Shown here: in pieces, positions 34,564 to 43,081 of the stretch
Layout of the letters: each line of letters starts with the position of its first letter
Position numbering within the stretch: position 1 is the stretch's first letter
NCBI GenBank assembly: GCA_009777485.1
Contig: WRLT01000002.1
Coordinates: forward strand, 113,968-177,967
Length of the DNA stretch: 64,000 bases
Direction of reading: 5' to 3'
DNA from: Bacillota bacterium
Lineage (GTDB): Bacteria > Bacillota > Clostridia > Christensenellales > Pumilibacteraceae
Position numbers and translations under genes: made by a program
Notes under the pieces: model-generated
Told to the model about the DNA's origin: nothing
Databases searched by the model: none
What the model saw: the letters and a program-made list of their open reading frames with translations, nothing else

Positions 34564-35070
34564 ATGAAAATTCAAAAGTTGAAGAAAAGTAGTTTTCTGT
34601 GCCTTTTGGCATGTGTGTTGGCGTTCGCCGCATTTTTTGTTGGAACAGCCATCACAGGCAAATCGGCAAGTGCGCACAATGGTGAATTTGAAAGTATGCC
34701 ATCAGTGGAAACCGAAAATCCTGTGCAAACCCGTGCGACCTATTATTTTCTTGATATTTCGATTGTAAGCAAATCGGGCATCAAATGGACAATTAAGGTT
34801 GAAAATAACCACACTAGCAATATCACGTTTGTGTATAACTCAAAAATGTGTTTTCAAGGCGATGCTCGTGATTGGAAAAATCTTAGCCATGTTGTAGTTT
34901 GCCCTACTGAACTTACGCCTGGCAGTTCTGTAAATGTTGAAATTCAAGAGAATGTTTTTGCAGCTTATATTACTTTAAGTTGGCTTGACCAAGGCAAACG
35001 TTTAGTTACATATGCGAATAATCTTAAAAGCGGACCTAAAACCATGTCTGTATATAACCACGCTATTTAA
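34564..35070 (+). CDS. Small secreted protein of unknown function
   Basis: This 168-residue protein has a clear signal peptide (KKSSFLCLLACVLAFAAFFVG) and a probable signal peptidase I site after KSASA near residue 38. The mature domain of about 130 residues is beta-rich, with two Cys (KMCFQG and VVCPTE) that could form a disulphide. There is no lipobox in a good position. AT-rich codon use resembles the divergent MacB-like transporter, so the two may have arrived together. It has its own promoter, SD and terminator. I recognise no family; peptide toxin, immunity or adhesion roles are all open. Confidence 0.75.
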   Translation: MKIQKLKKSSFLCLLACVLAFAAFFVGTAITGKSASAHNGEFESMPSVETENPVQTRATYYFLDISIVSKSGIKWTIKVENNHTSNITFVYNSKMCFQGDARDWKNLSHVVVCPTELTPGSSVNVEIQENVFAAYITLSWLDQGKRLVTYANNLKSGPKTMSVYNHAI

Positions 35071-35093
35071 CAGCCGAATTCTACATTTCCATT

Positions 35094-35127
35094 AAAAAAA
35101 AGACGCACCGAAATGCGTCTTTTTTTT
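35094..35127. terminator. Intrinsic terminator after the secreted protein gene
   Basis: AAAAAAAAGACGCA pairs with TGCGTCTTTTTTTT around a 6-nt loop; it can act in both directions. A worn family A fragment (AGCCGAATTCTACATTTCC) lies just before it. Confidence 0.9.
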
Positions 35128-35144
35128 ATACTTAGCAAATGACT

Positions 35145-35275
35145 TTCTTTCCACCCCGTCAGGCTACGCCTGCCATGGGTCGTTCGTTCCTCACTCCCCG
35201 CTTTGGCTAAAAACACGGTGTGTTTTTGCGGCTAGCGGCCGCCCGCGTCGCGCCTACAAGAGGGGAATTTCTGCA
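35145..35275. repeat. Family C dispersed repeat, long inverted copy
   Basis: It runs from TTTCCACCCCGTC to AGAGGGGAATTT and is the reverse complement of the unit at 7553-7733, with only scattered changes over about 110 nt. Confidence 0.8.
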
Positions 35276-35321
35276 TAAAAAAGATAATTTGCGGTACACT
35301 AGGCTAAGGAGGAAATGGTCT

Positions 35322-35597
35322 ATGTATAAGCATGAGGATACGGATGAGTTTGCCGCGGACGAATTAGAGGCGGGGCAGTATACGTATGAGGTGGAGGCGC
35401 GGCGCAATCAATTTCCGCAAGAGGATACAAAAAAGCAAGAGGATACAAAAAAGCAAGAGGATATAAAAAAGCATGAGGGCTGCGGCGGTGCGTGCAACAC
35501 GTGCTCTGCGCATCAGCCCTACGAACATTTAGCCGAATATACTATGATATATAATCCCGATGAGGATGAGGACGTAGTAGGCATGAATCAGTCTTGA
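35322..35597 (+). CDS. Small acidic protein with a hexapeptide repeat and Cys cluster
   Basis: The ATG at 35322, with AGGAGG upstream, opens a 91-residue, strongly acidic protein without signal peptide or TM. It holds three tandem hexapeptides (EDTKKQ, EDTKKQ, EDIKKH) encoded by near-identical 18-nt repeats at about 35420-35475, then a Cys-rich patch (CGGACNTCSAH) that could bind metal, and an acidic tail. I recognise no family. It lies between a family C repeat and D copy 2, in convergent orientation to the ABC exporter operon. Confidence 0.6.
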   Translation: MYKHEDTDEFAADELEAGQYTYEVEARRNQFPQEDTKKQEDTKKQEDIKKHEGCGGACNTCSAHQPYEHLAEYTMIYNPDEDEDVVGMNQS

Positions 35598-35723
35598 ATT
35601 GCCTTAAATTTGGCTTGAAAAGCGCTACGCTTTATTTTTTTGCGCGCTTGCGTACATCTAGGTACGCGGTACGCGCAAAAAAATAAACTGTTGCACAACT
35701 TGCACTCAAATTTAAGACAATTC
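35596..35723. repeat. Family D nested hairpin, copy 2
   Basis: Outer arms 35596-35612 and 35707-35723 pair over 17 nt with one mismatch. Inside are GCTACGCTTT, an inner inverted repeat closing on GCGTACATCTAGGTACGC, and AACTGTTGC. It lies between convergent genes and overlaps the end of the upstream reading frame. Confidence 0.75.
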
Positions 35724-35725
35724 GC

Positions 35726-37552
35726 TTATTCACCAAAGCCGCTTTCGTAGAGGGTTTTGTAAAAGCCGCCTTGCGCTAGCAGTTCGGTGTGTGTGCCGCT
35801 TTCTATTACGTCGCCTTCGTTCATGACTAAGATTTTGTCGGCGTCTACAATGGTGGAAAGGCGGTGCGCGATAATAAACGTGGTGCGCCCCTCCATGATG
35901 CGCGCAAACGCCGTTTGAATGCGCCTTTCGGTGCGCGTGTCAATCGAACTGGTTGCCTCGTCTAAAATCAGCATGGGCGGGCGCGTAAGCATAATCCGCG
36001 CGATACATAAAAGCTGTTTTTGCCCCGCGCTTAAATTTGCGCCGTCTCCCGAAATAACCGTGTCGTAGCCGTCTTTTAAGCGTTTAATAAAGCCGTTGCA
36101 TTTTGCCTGCCGCGCCGCCGCAATAACCTCTTCGCGCGTTGCGTCCGCCTTGCCGTAGGCGATGTTGTCGTGAATGGTGCCGCCGAACAGCCATGTATCT
36201 TGCAGCACCATGCCGTAATTAGAGCGCAAGGAAGAACGCGTTACGGTGCGGATGTCTGTGCCGTCTGTTTTAATAACGCCGCTGTCTACATCGTAAAAGC
36301 GCATAAGCAAATTGACCAACGTGGTTTTTCCGCAGCCCGTAGGCCCTACAATGGCAATTTTATTGCCCGCTTGTACCGATAAATTAAAATCCTTGATAAG
36401 CGGTTTATCGGGAAGGTAGGCAAACGCGACATGCTCTGCCGTTACCTCGCCGCTTACGTTTTGCAGTTCGGCTAACTCTTTATCACTCGGCTCGGGCGGC
36501 TCGTCTATTACCGCAAACACGCGCCGCGCCGAAGCAAAAGACGCTTGCAGTTCGGCGGCGATTCCTGTGATTTCGTTAAACGGCTTGGCGAACTGGTGCG
36601 CGTATGCCAAAAATGCCGAAAGGCTGCCTATGGTAAACGCGGCAATTTCTACACTGCCTTGTGCAACCGCTTGATTGGCCGAAATTACCGCAAACGCGCC
36701 CATTACAGCCACTGCCGCGTATACGATGCTGTTTAAAAACCGCGTAACGGGGTGCGAAAGACTGGATAAAAACATCGCCGTAGTGCCTACCTTTTTAATG
36801 TCTTGATTAATTACGTCAAAACGTTTTTCGGCAAAGTCCTCGTAGCAAAAAGCCTTAACGATTTTTTGATTACCCAAAAGCTCCTCGCACGTTCCGCACA
36901 ATTCGCCGTACTTGTCGCTGTGCCGTTTGTGCAGCTTAACCGTGCGCCGCGCCAAAATCCACGCCGCGCCTAAGGAAAGGGGAGTAATCAGCATAACTAC
37001 CAGTGCGATAGGTACGCTCATGCGCAGCATAAACACCACCGTCATAATAGCGGTAATAACGCCTGTAAAAAGCTGTGTAAAGCCTTGAATAAGTCCGTCG
37101 GAAACTTGGTCTGCGTCTAAGGCGATGCGGCTCATAATATCGCCGTGCGATTGTGCGTCGATGTAGGCAAGCGGTACGCGGTTAAGGTTTTTAAACGCGT
37201 CTATCCGCACGTTGCGCACGGTATTTAACGAAACGCGCTGCGAAAAAACCGATGCCAGCCACTGGCAAAAAAAGATGGCCGCCGTTAGGCCGCCCAAAGC
37301 GGCAATGTTTTGCGCGACTTCCGCAAAGCTTACGGGCGGCGCGGTAAAGAGGTCTACGGCGCGTCCGATGTATTCGGGTACGTACAGCGCGGCCGTAACT
37401 TGCAGGCACGTTAAAAGCACCGACATAAACAGCCAACCCAAATGCGGACGAATGTAAAAAAGCAGCCTTTTCAGCACGGTGCGCGCAGGCATGGGGGGCG
37501 TTACCTGTTCGGGGGCAGGCATTAAAGAACTTCTTTTAAACGGGCTTTTCAT
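35726..37552 (-). CDS. ABC exporter half-transporter, canonical-ATPase subunit
   Basis: This 608-residue exporter half has six TM helices and a nucleotide-binding domain (Walker A GPTGCGKT near residue 405, signature LSAGQ near 508, Walker B LILDEATSSID with catalytic Glu). It lies 1 nt downstream of a second exporter half, and the two very probably form a heterodimer like BmrCD or TM287/288. The substrate cannot be told; drugs, lipids or peptides are usual for the family. The signature LSAGQ instead of LSGGQ is a mild deviation. It is the last gene of a three-gene operon that ends near D copy 2. Confidence 0.93.
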   Translation of the reverse strand: MKSPFKRSSLMPAPEQVTPPMPARTVLKRLLFYIRPHLGWLFMSVLLTCLQVTAALYVPEYIGRAVDLFTAPPVSFAEVAQNIAALGGLTAAIFFCQWLASVFSQRVSLNTVRNVRIDAFKNLNRVPLAYIDAQSHGDIMSRIALDADQVSDGLIQGFTQLFTGVITAIMTVVFMLRMSVPIALVVMLITPLSLGAAWILARRTVKLHKRHSDKYGELCGTCEELLGNQKIVKAFCYEDFAEKRFDVINQDIKKVGTTAMFLSSLSHPVTRFLNSIVYAAVAVMGAFAVISANQAVAQGSVEIAAFTIGSLSAFLAYAHQFAKPFNEITGIAAELQASFASARRVFAVIDEPPEPSDKELAELQNVSGEVTAEHVAFAYLPDKPLIKDFNLSVQAGNKIAIVGPTGCGKTTLVNLLMRFYDVDSGVIKTDGTDIRTVTRSSLRSNYGMVLQDTWLFGGTIHDNIAYGKADATREEVIAAARQAKCNGFIKRLKDGYDTVISGDGANLSAGQKQLLCIARIMLTRPPMLILDEATSSIDTRTERRIQTAFARIMEGRTTFIIAHRLSTIVDADKILVMNEGDVIESGTHTELLAQGGFYKTLYESGFGE

Positions 37553-37553
37553 C

Positions 37554-39269
37554 TTATACGGAACAAATCTCCCTATATGCCTCGCAGGTTTCTAATAGCT
37601 CTGCGTGCGTGCCTAAGCCTATCATGCGGCCTTCCTCTAACACGAGTATTTGATTCGCGCTTTTGACGCTTGCGGCGCGCTGCGAAACAATCAATACCGT
37701 TGCGTTGTTTAAATCGGTTTGCAGTGCTTTTCTTAGCCGCGCGTCGGTGGCGTAATCTAGCGCGCTGGACGAATCGTCTAAGATAACAATTTCGGGCTTT
37801 TTAATCAGCGCGCGCGCAATGGTAAGCCGCTGACGCTGTCCGCCCGAAAGATTTTTTCCGCCTTGAACAATTACCGTATCTAAGCCTTTGGAAAGCTTTT
37901 GTACAAATTCGTCCGCTTGGGCAGTTTTTAGCGCGTCCCAAATTTCTTCGTCTGTTGCGTCGGGCTTGCCCCACAGCATATTTTCGCGCACCGAGCCGTT
38001 AAACAGCACGGCGGCTTGCGGCACTAGGCCGATTTTGTTTGCTAATTGCGCTTTGGGATAATCGCGCACGTTATGTCCGTCTATAAAAACCGCGCCGCCC
38101 GATACATCGTAAAACCGCGCAATCAAATTAATCAGCGTAGTTTTGCCCGAACCTGTCGCGCCTACAATCCCTAAGCTTTGCCCCGCGCCCACCGATACCG
38201 AAATTCCGTCTAGGTGCGCGTCGTCTTTCGCGCTTTGCGGATACGAAAACGTAATGCCCTCTATGCGGATTTTCGGCGCGTCCGCAACGGGTTGCAGTGC
38301 GTCGACTGCATCGGGGTAGGTAAGGGAGGGCTGTGTGGACAGCACTTCGTTAATGCGCCGCGCCGCCGCAGAGGCTTTGGTAAACGTAACTAAAAGGTTG
38401 GCAAAAACCACCAGCGCAAGCAAAATCTGCCCTAAATAATTTACCAGTGCAATAATTTGCCCTGCCGTTAAATTGCCTGCCGCTACTTCGTAACCGCCTA
38501 GCCAAATAATCAGTAAAATGGCGCAGTTGATTAAAACATAGGTAAGGGGATTTAAAAGCCCCGCTATAATGCCCGCCTTTCGGGAGGTTTTTGCTAAACG
38601 CTCTGCGCTGCGTGAAAAGTCTGTGTTTTCTTCTTCTTGACGCGAAAAGGCGCGCACTACGCGCGTTCCTGCTAAGTTTTCGCGCGTTAGTACCGATACT
38701 TCGTCTAATTGCACGCGGATTTCGCGGTACAGCTTGCCCGTGCGCGACATGATAAAGTACAGCGCAACGCCGATAAGCAGCGCGACTCCTATAAATATCA
38801 GCGACATTTTTATGCTGATAAACATCGCCATAACGATTGCGCCGATTAAAATAAACGGCGCGCGCAGTACCAGGCGGATAAACATCGAAACGCCCATGCG
38901 CGTTTGGCGCACGTCGCCCGTAAGCCGCGTAACCAGTGATTCGGTTCCGAAGCGGTCTATTTCGGCGTAGCTGAATCGGTTGATGTGCGCGTACATAGCT
39001 TTGCGCAGGTTGGTTCCGTAGCCTACGCCTGCCCGCGCGGCAAGGTATTGCGAAATTAGCGCAAGCATAAAGCCGCCTGCGCCCAAAGTAAGCAGTATGC
39101 CGCCCCACACATATACATCGCGCGGCTGACCCGACGGAATAACGGTATCTACAATATACGCCACTACCAAAGGAACCGAAAGCTCGGAAAATGCCTCGAT
39201 TAGCTTTAACAGCGGGGCGCACAGGGTTGCCGCACCGTATCCTTTTAAGTATTTAATCAGTTTAAACAT
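37554..39269 (-). CDS. ABC exporter half-transporter with degenerate ATPase site
   Basis: This 571-residue partner of the preceding subunit has six TM helices, then Walker A GATGSGKT near residue 360, signature LSGGQRQR near 465 and Walker B IVILDDSSSALD. Asp replaces the catalytic Glu after Walker B, the hallmark of the weak site in asymmetric heterodimeric exporters. Its start overlaps the end of the upstream COG2403-type gene by 8 nt, so translation is probably coupled. Operon order is P-loop protein, this subunit, canonical subunit. Confidence 0.93.
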   Translation of the reverse strand: MFKLIKYLKGYGAATLCAPLLKLIEAFSELSVPLVVAYIVDTVIPSGQPRDVYVWGGILLTLGAGGFMLALISQYLAARAGVGYGTNLRKAMYAHINRFSYAEIDRFGTESLVTRLTGDVRQTRMGVSMFIRLVLRAPFILIGAIVMAMFISIKMSLIFIGVALLIGVALYFIMSRTGKLYREIRVQLDEVSVLTRENLAGTRVVRAFSRQEEENTDFSRSAERLAKTSRKAGIIAGLLNPLTYVLINCAILLIIWLGGYEVAAGNLTAGQIIALVNYLGQILLALVVFANLLVTFTKASAAARRINEVLSTQPSLTYPDAVDALQPVADAPKIRIEGITFSYPQSAKDDAHLDGISVSVGAGQSLGIVGATGSGKTTLINLIARFYDVSGGAVFIDGHNVRDYPKAQLANKIGLVPQAAVLFNGSVRENMLWGKPDATDEEIWDALKTAQADEFVQKLSKGLDTVIVQGGKNLSGGQRQRLTIARALIKKPEIVILDDSSSALDYATDARLRKALQTDLNNATVLIVSQRAASVKSANQILVLEEGRMIGLGTHAELLETCEAYREICSV

Positions 39270-40608
39270 GGGCTTTAAGGTTATGCTTTTTGATAAAGGC
39301 GGTTAAAAGCTCTTCAAAATTAGGTTTGCCGATTTCCTCTAACGCATACTCAACCCGCGCGCTAGGCTTAGCGATAGAGATTACGCGCTGCAAATCTATG
39401 GGAGTGGCGATTACTACGCTGTCGCAGTCCGCGCGCGCTACGGTGGCGGCTAAATCGGCGATTTGTTGTGCGCCGTAGCCCATAGCGGGCAGCAGCTTGC
39501 CGATTTTCGGATACGTTTGAAAGGTTTCTTTAATTTTTCCTACCGCAAAGGGACGGGGGTCTATAAGCTCTTTCGCGCCGAAACGCTGCGCCGCTACCGT
39601 GCCCGCGCCGATTTTCATATCGCCGTGCGTCAGCGTAGGGCCGTCCTCGATTACTAAAACGCGCTTGCCCTTAATTAAATCGGGGTTAGAAACGGTTAAT
39701 GCCGAATTTGCGCTGATTACGGTTGCGCGGGGGTTTGCAAACGCGATGTTTTTGCGCAGGGTTTCGATGTCTTTTTTGTCTGCGCTGTCTATTTTATTGA
39801 TAACGGCAACGTCTGCCATGCGCAGCGAAATTTCGCCCGGATAATACGAAAGCTCGTTTCCGGGGCGGTGCGGGTCGGTAACTGTAACTAGCAAGTCGGG
39901 CTTGATAAACGAAAAGTCGTTGTTTCCGCCGTCCCACAAAATTACGTCGCATCCGCTAGGGTCGGATTCTGCCGCGCGTAAAATCGCCTCGTAATCTACG
40001 CCCGCGTAAATGATGTTGCCGCGCGCGATGTGCGGCTCGTATTCTTCCATTTCTTCGATGGTGCAGTTATGCGCTTTTAAATCGCTGATTTGGGCAAAAC
40101 GCTGTACGCGCTGTTTTTCTAAATCGCCGTAGGGCATCGGGTGGCGCAGCGCAATTACTCTAAGCCCCTTTGCCATAAGCACCTCGATAATGCGGCGTGA
40201 GGTTTGGCTTTTGCCGCAGCCTGTGCGCACGGCGCAAACCGCAATTACGGGCTTAGTGCTTTTTAGCGTAGTGTTTTTATGCCCCATCATGCTAAAATCC
40301 GCGCCTGCCGCGTTTACCTTTGCGCCCAAAGCCATAACGGTTTGGTACGATACATCGCTGTACGAAAAAACGCACTCGTCCGCATTAAGCCGCACTATTA
40401 AATCTTGCAGTTCGTCTTGGTGGTAAATGGGTATGCCGTTAGGGTACAGCTTGCCGCACAGCGATGCGGGGTATTTGCGCCCCGCGATGTCGGGGATTTG
40501 CGCGGCGGTAAACGCAACGACTTCGTAGGCTGCGTTATCGCGGAAGAAGGTATTAAAGTTATGAAAATCTCTTCCTGCCGCACCGATAATAATTACTTTT
40601 CTTTTCAT
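39262..40608 (-). CDS. COG2403-type P-loop protein (cyclic 2,3-diphosphoglycerate synthetase-like)
   Basis: This 448-residue cytoplasmic protein has an N-terminal Rossmann-like part (KRKVIIIGAAGRDFHNFN) and a P-loop domain with VRTGCGKSQTSR near residue 130, the switch-like DVILWDGGNNDFSF and the base-recognition-like NKID. This layout is that of the COG2403 family, whose archaeal member makes cyclic 2,3-diphosphoglycerate. Most bacterial members are called GTPases and have no proven role. It heads the ABC exporter operon. The SD AAGGA is about 10 nt from the ATG. The link to export is unexplained. Confidence 0.8.
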   Translation of the reverse strand: MKRKVIIIGAAGRDFHNFNTFFRDNAAYEVVAFTAAQIPDIAGRKYPASLCGKLYPNGIPIYHQDELQDLIVRLNADECVFSYSDVSYQTVMALGAKVNAAGADFSMMGHKNTTLKSTKPVIAVCAVRTGCGKSQTSRRIIEVLMAKGLRVIALRHPMPYGDLEKQRVQRFAQISDLKAHNCTIEEMEEYEPHIARGNIIYAGVDYEAILRAAESDPSGCDVILWDGGNNDFSFIKPDLLVTVTDPHRPGNELSYYPGEISLRMADVAVINKIDSADKKDIETLRKNIAFANPRATVISANSALTVSNPDLIKGKRVLVIEDGPTLTHGDMKIGAGTVAAQRFGAKELIDPRPFAVGKIKETFQTYPKIGKLLPAMGYGAQQIADLAATVARADCDSVVIATPIDLQRVISIAKPSARVEYALEEIGKPNFEELLTAFIKKHNLKAHV

Positions 40609-40657
40609 GTTTAGTTGTTTCCTTGACTTTTATTTATGTAAAGCTTACAATATACTT

Positions 40658-40686
40658 ATTCTACTACATTTTTATTACTAAAACAA
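40658..40686 (-). promoter_or_regulatory. Probable promoter of the exporter operon
   Basis: On the minus strand TTGTTT (40686-40681) and TAGAAT (40663-40658) are spaced by 17 nt. Confidence 0.4.
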
Positions 40687-40734
40687 TCATTTTATTTTAC
40701 TAAATCACATTTTTACAAAATTATTTGTTGTGCG

Positions 40735-41259
40735 GTGCGGTATGCGGCCGATAGAGGGAGGCAAAAAATAATTATCTTAGGTATAGACCCCGGCTATGCG
40801 ACTATCGGCTACGGGGTAATCGAAAAAACAAACGCAGGTTTAAAGTATGTAGCTGCCGGTACGTTGGATACGCCCGCAAGCGAAAGTATTCCTGTGCGGC
40901 TGGCTATGGTAGACGAAAAAATGTCGGACCTTATGCGCAAGTTCCGTCCCGATGCCGTAGCGGTGGAGGAATTGTTTTTTAACACCAACGTAACTACGGG
41001 CATTAAGGTGGCGCAGGCGCGCGGCGTAATACTGGTATGCGCGATTAAGGAGTGCGGCCGCTTATACGAATACACCCCCTTGCAAGTAAAGCTTGCCTTA
41101 ACCGGCGTAGGGCGCGCCGAAAAAAAGCAGGTGCAATACATGGTTAAGGCAGTGTTAGGCCTTAAAGAAATCCCTAAACCCGACGATGCCGCCGATGCTT
41201 TGGCAGTGGCGGTATGTCATGCTAATACGGGTGAGTATAAACACCGCGTACTAAATTGA
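40735..41259 (+). CDS. ruvC: Crossover junction endodeoxyribonuclease RuvC
   Basis: This Holliday-junction resolvase works with RuvAB at the end of homologous recombination. The RNase-H-like fold shows its catalytic acids in LGIDPG, VEELFF and the C-terminal PDDAADALAVA. The start is uncertain. A GTG at 40735 gives 174 residues but has no SD before it. A strong SD (GAGGGAGG, 40754-40761) lies inside that extension, 6 nt ahead of an in-frame ATA at 40768, which would give a 163-residue product beginning right at IILGIDPG. No ATG, GTG or TTG occurs between. ruvA, ruvB, queA and tgt follow. Confidence 0.93.
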   Translation: MRYAADRGRQKIIILGIDPGYATIGYGVIEKTNAGLKYVAAGTLDTPASESIPVRLAMVDEKMSDLMRKFRPDAVAVEELFFNTNVTTGIKVAQARGVILVCAIKECGRLYEYTPLQVKLALTGVGRAEKKQVQYMVKAVLGLKEIPKPDDAADALAVAVCHANTGEYKHRVLN

Positions 41260-41329
41260 GGGCTTAGGTGCGAAACAATTTAAGGTTTCAATGCCCGCAA
41301 GGATAAAAAACTCAAAAAGGAAAAGACGT

Positions 41330-41914
41330 ATGTTTAGTTATGTAAAAGGCAGTATTGCCGAAATTTTGGAAGGTACGCTTACGGTAGAGACGGGCGGCGT
41401 AGGGTATGAGTTGGCGGCGTCCACGCAAACGCTTAGCACGCTGCGCGTAGGCGATGAGGTAAAAATCTTTACCTATATGGCGGTGCGCGAGGACGGCGTA
41501 AGCTTGTACGGCTTTACCTCTAAGCAAGAAAAAAATATGTTTTTGCGGCTTATCGGCGTTTCGGGCGTAGGCGCAAAGGTAGCTATGGCGGTTTTAAGCG
41601 GCATGACGGCGCAAAGGCTGGCGGCGGCGGTTGCGGCGCAGGATACCGCCGCGTTGGCGTCTGTTAAGGGTATCGGAAAAAAGACTGCCGAACGCATAGT
41701 GTTAGAACTAAAAGACAAGGTTGCACAAGAGTTGACCGCGCAGGGAGATTGCTTTGCGCCGCTTACAGCGCAATCGGGCGTTGCGGCGGAGGCGGTGCTT
41801 GCGTTGGTTTCGCTAGGGTATAGTAAAAGCGAGGCGGCAGCGGCAGTCGCACGGGTGAAAGACGCAGACACGTTAAAGGCAGAACAAATCATATTACTTG
41901 CTTTAAAGAATTAA
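41330..41914 (+). CDS. ruvA: Holliday junction helicase subunit RuvA
   Basis: This 194-residue tetrameric protein binds the four-way junction and loads RuvB. The N-terminal OB fold begins FSYVKGSIAEILEGTLTVETGGVGYEL; the two helix-hairpin-helix motifs include GVSGVGAKVAMAVLSG and SVKGIGKKTAERIVLEL. The C-terminal RuvB-binding three-helix domain (EAVLALVSLGYSKSEAAAAVARV) is present. The ATG at 41330 is chosen for its SD AAGGAAAAG; the ATG at 41291 has none. The stop codon is the first base-paired part of a long hairpin before ruvB. Confidence 0.96.
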   Translation: MFSYVKGSIAEILEGTLTVETGGVGYELAASTQTLSTLRVGDEVKIFTYMAVREDGVSLYGFTSKQEKNMFLRLIGVSGVGAKVAMAVLSGMTAQRLAAAVAAQDTAALASVKGIGKKTAERIVLELKDKVAQELTAQGDCFAPLTAQSGVAAEAVLALVSLGYSKSEAAAAVARVKDADTLKAEQIILLALKN

Positions 41915-41980
41915 GCTTGTATTGGTGAAATCCCAACTTCCGAAAATCTGCTATTGTTATTTCACAAATACAAGCTTTAA
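41911..41980 (+). other. Long imperfect hairpin between ruvA and ruvB
   Basis: 41911-41931 pairs with 41959-41980 with one mismatch and one bulge around a 27-nt loop. No T-run follows, so it is probably an mRNA processing or stability element and not a terminator. Confidence 0.6.
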
Positions 41981-42045
41981 AGAAACTACTAGAACAGCTT
42001 TTAAAGAAACGACAGAACAGACCCTACTAAAAGGAGAAACCATAT

Positions 42046-43077
42046 ATGGATAATGAGGAACGGTTGCTTAGTAATACTCAAACGTTGGACGACCGCGATG
42101 CGGAGGGTTCGCTGCGCCCTAAAACGCTTGCGGACTATGTGGGGCAAGAGGCGATTAAATCTAATTTAAACGTATATATCAAAGCGGCTGCGCTGCGCGG
42201 CGAGGCGTTAGACCATGTGCTGCTGTACGGCCCGCCGGGCTTGGGCAAAACCACGCTTTCGCATATTGTGGCAAACGAGTTAGGCGTTTCTATGAAGGTT
42301 ACCAGCGGCCCCGCGATTGAACGCGCGGCGGATTTGGTAGCGATATTAACCAACCTCTCCCAAAATGACGTGCTATTTATTGACGAAATTCACCGCTTAA
42401 ACCGCGCGGTAGAAGAGGTTTTGTATCCCGCTATGGAGGATTACCGCGTAGATATTATTATCGGCAAAGGGCCCAGCGCGCGCAGTATGCGCCTTACGCT
42501 GCCTCCCTTTACCCTTGTGGGCGCGACTACGCGGGCGGGTCAGTTAACGGGGCCGCTGCGCGACCGCTTTGGCATTGTAGAACGGTTGGAACTGTATTCG
42601 CCGCAGGAGTTGGGCGTAATTGTACTGCGCAGTGCGCGGATTTTGGGCGTTCAAATCGAAAATGCGGCGGCGGTAGAAATTGCGCGCCGCAGCCGCGGAA
42701 CGCCGCGCATCGCCAACCGCTTATTAAAACGCGTGCGCGATTTCGCGTTGGTAGAAAAAATCGGCGTTATAGATGCTGGTCTTGCCGATTACGCATTAGG
42801 GCTTATGGAAATTGATAATTTGGGCTTAGACGCGACCGACCGCAAAATATTATCGGCGATTATCCAAAAATACAACGGCGGCCCTGTGGGCTTAGATACG
42901 TTGGCGTCTACCGTGTGCGAGGAAAGCGTTACCATAGAGGACGCGATAGAACCGTTTTTGTTGCAGCTAGGCTTTTTGGCGCGCAGTCCGCGCGGGCGCA
43001 CCGCCACGCTTTTGGCGTATAAGCATTTAGGTATTAAGCCGCCCAAGCCTATGCAAATTTCTTTGGACGAGATATAA
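42046..43077 (+). CDS. ruvB: Holliday junction branch-migration motor RuvB
   Basis: This 343-residue AAA+ hexameric motor drives branch migration with RuvA. The N-terminal [13 protein letters not shown], Walker [10 protein letters not shown] near residue 62, Walker [10 protein letters not shown] and sensor [18 protein letters not shown] are all present. The C-terminal winged helix ends in [14 protein letters not shown]. The SD AAAAGGAG precedes the ATG. It follows a 131-nt gap holding a hairpin and is separated from queA by 4 nt. Confidence 0.97.
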   Translation: MDNEERLLSNTQTLDDRDAEGSLRPKTLADYVGQEAIKSNLNVYIKAAALRGEALDHVLLYGPPGLGKTTLSHIVANELGVSMKVTSGPAIERAADLVAILTNLSQNDVLFIDEIHRLNRAVEEVLYPAMEDYRVDIIIGKGPSARSMRLTLPPFTLVGATTRAGQLTGPLRDRFGIVERLELYSPQELGVIVLRSARILGVQIENAAAVEIARRSRGTPRIANRLLKRVRDFALVEKIGVIDAGLADYALGLMEIDNLGLDATDRKILSAIIQKYNGGPVGLDTLASTVCEESVTIEDAIEPFLLQLGFLARSPRGRTATLLAYKHLGIKPPKPMQISLDEI

Positions 43078-43081
43078 AGCT

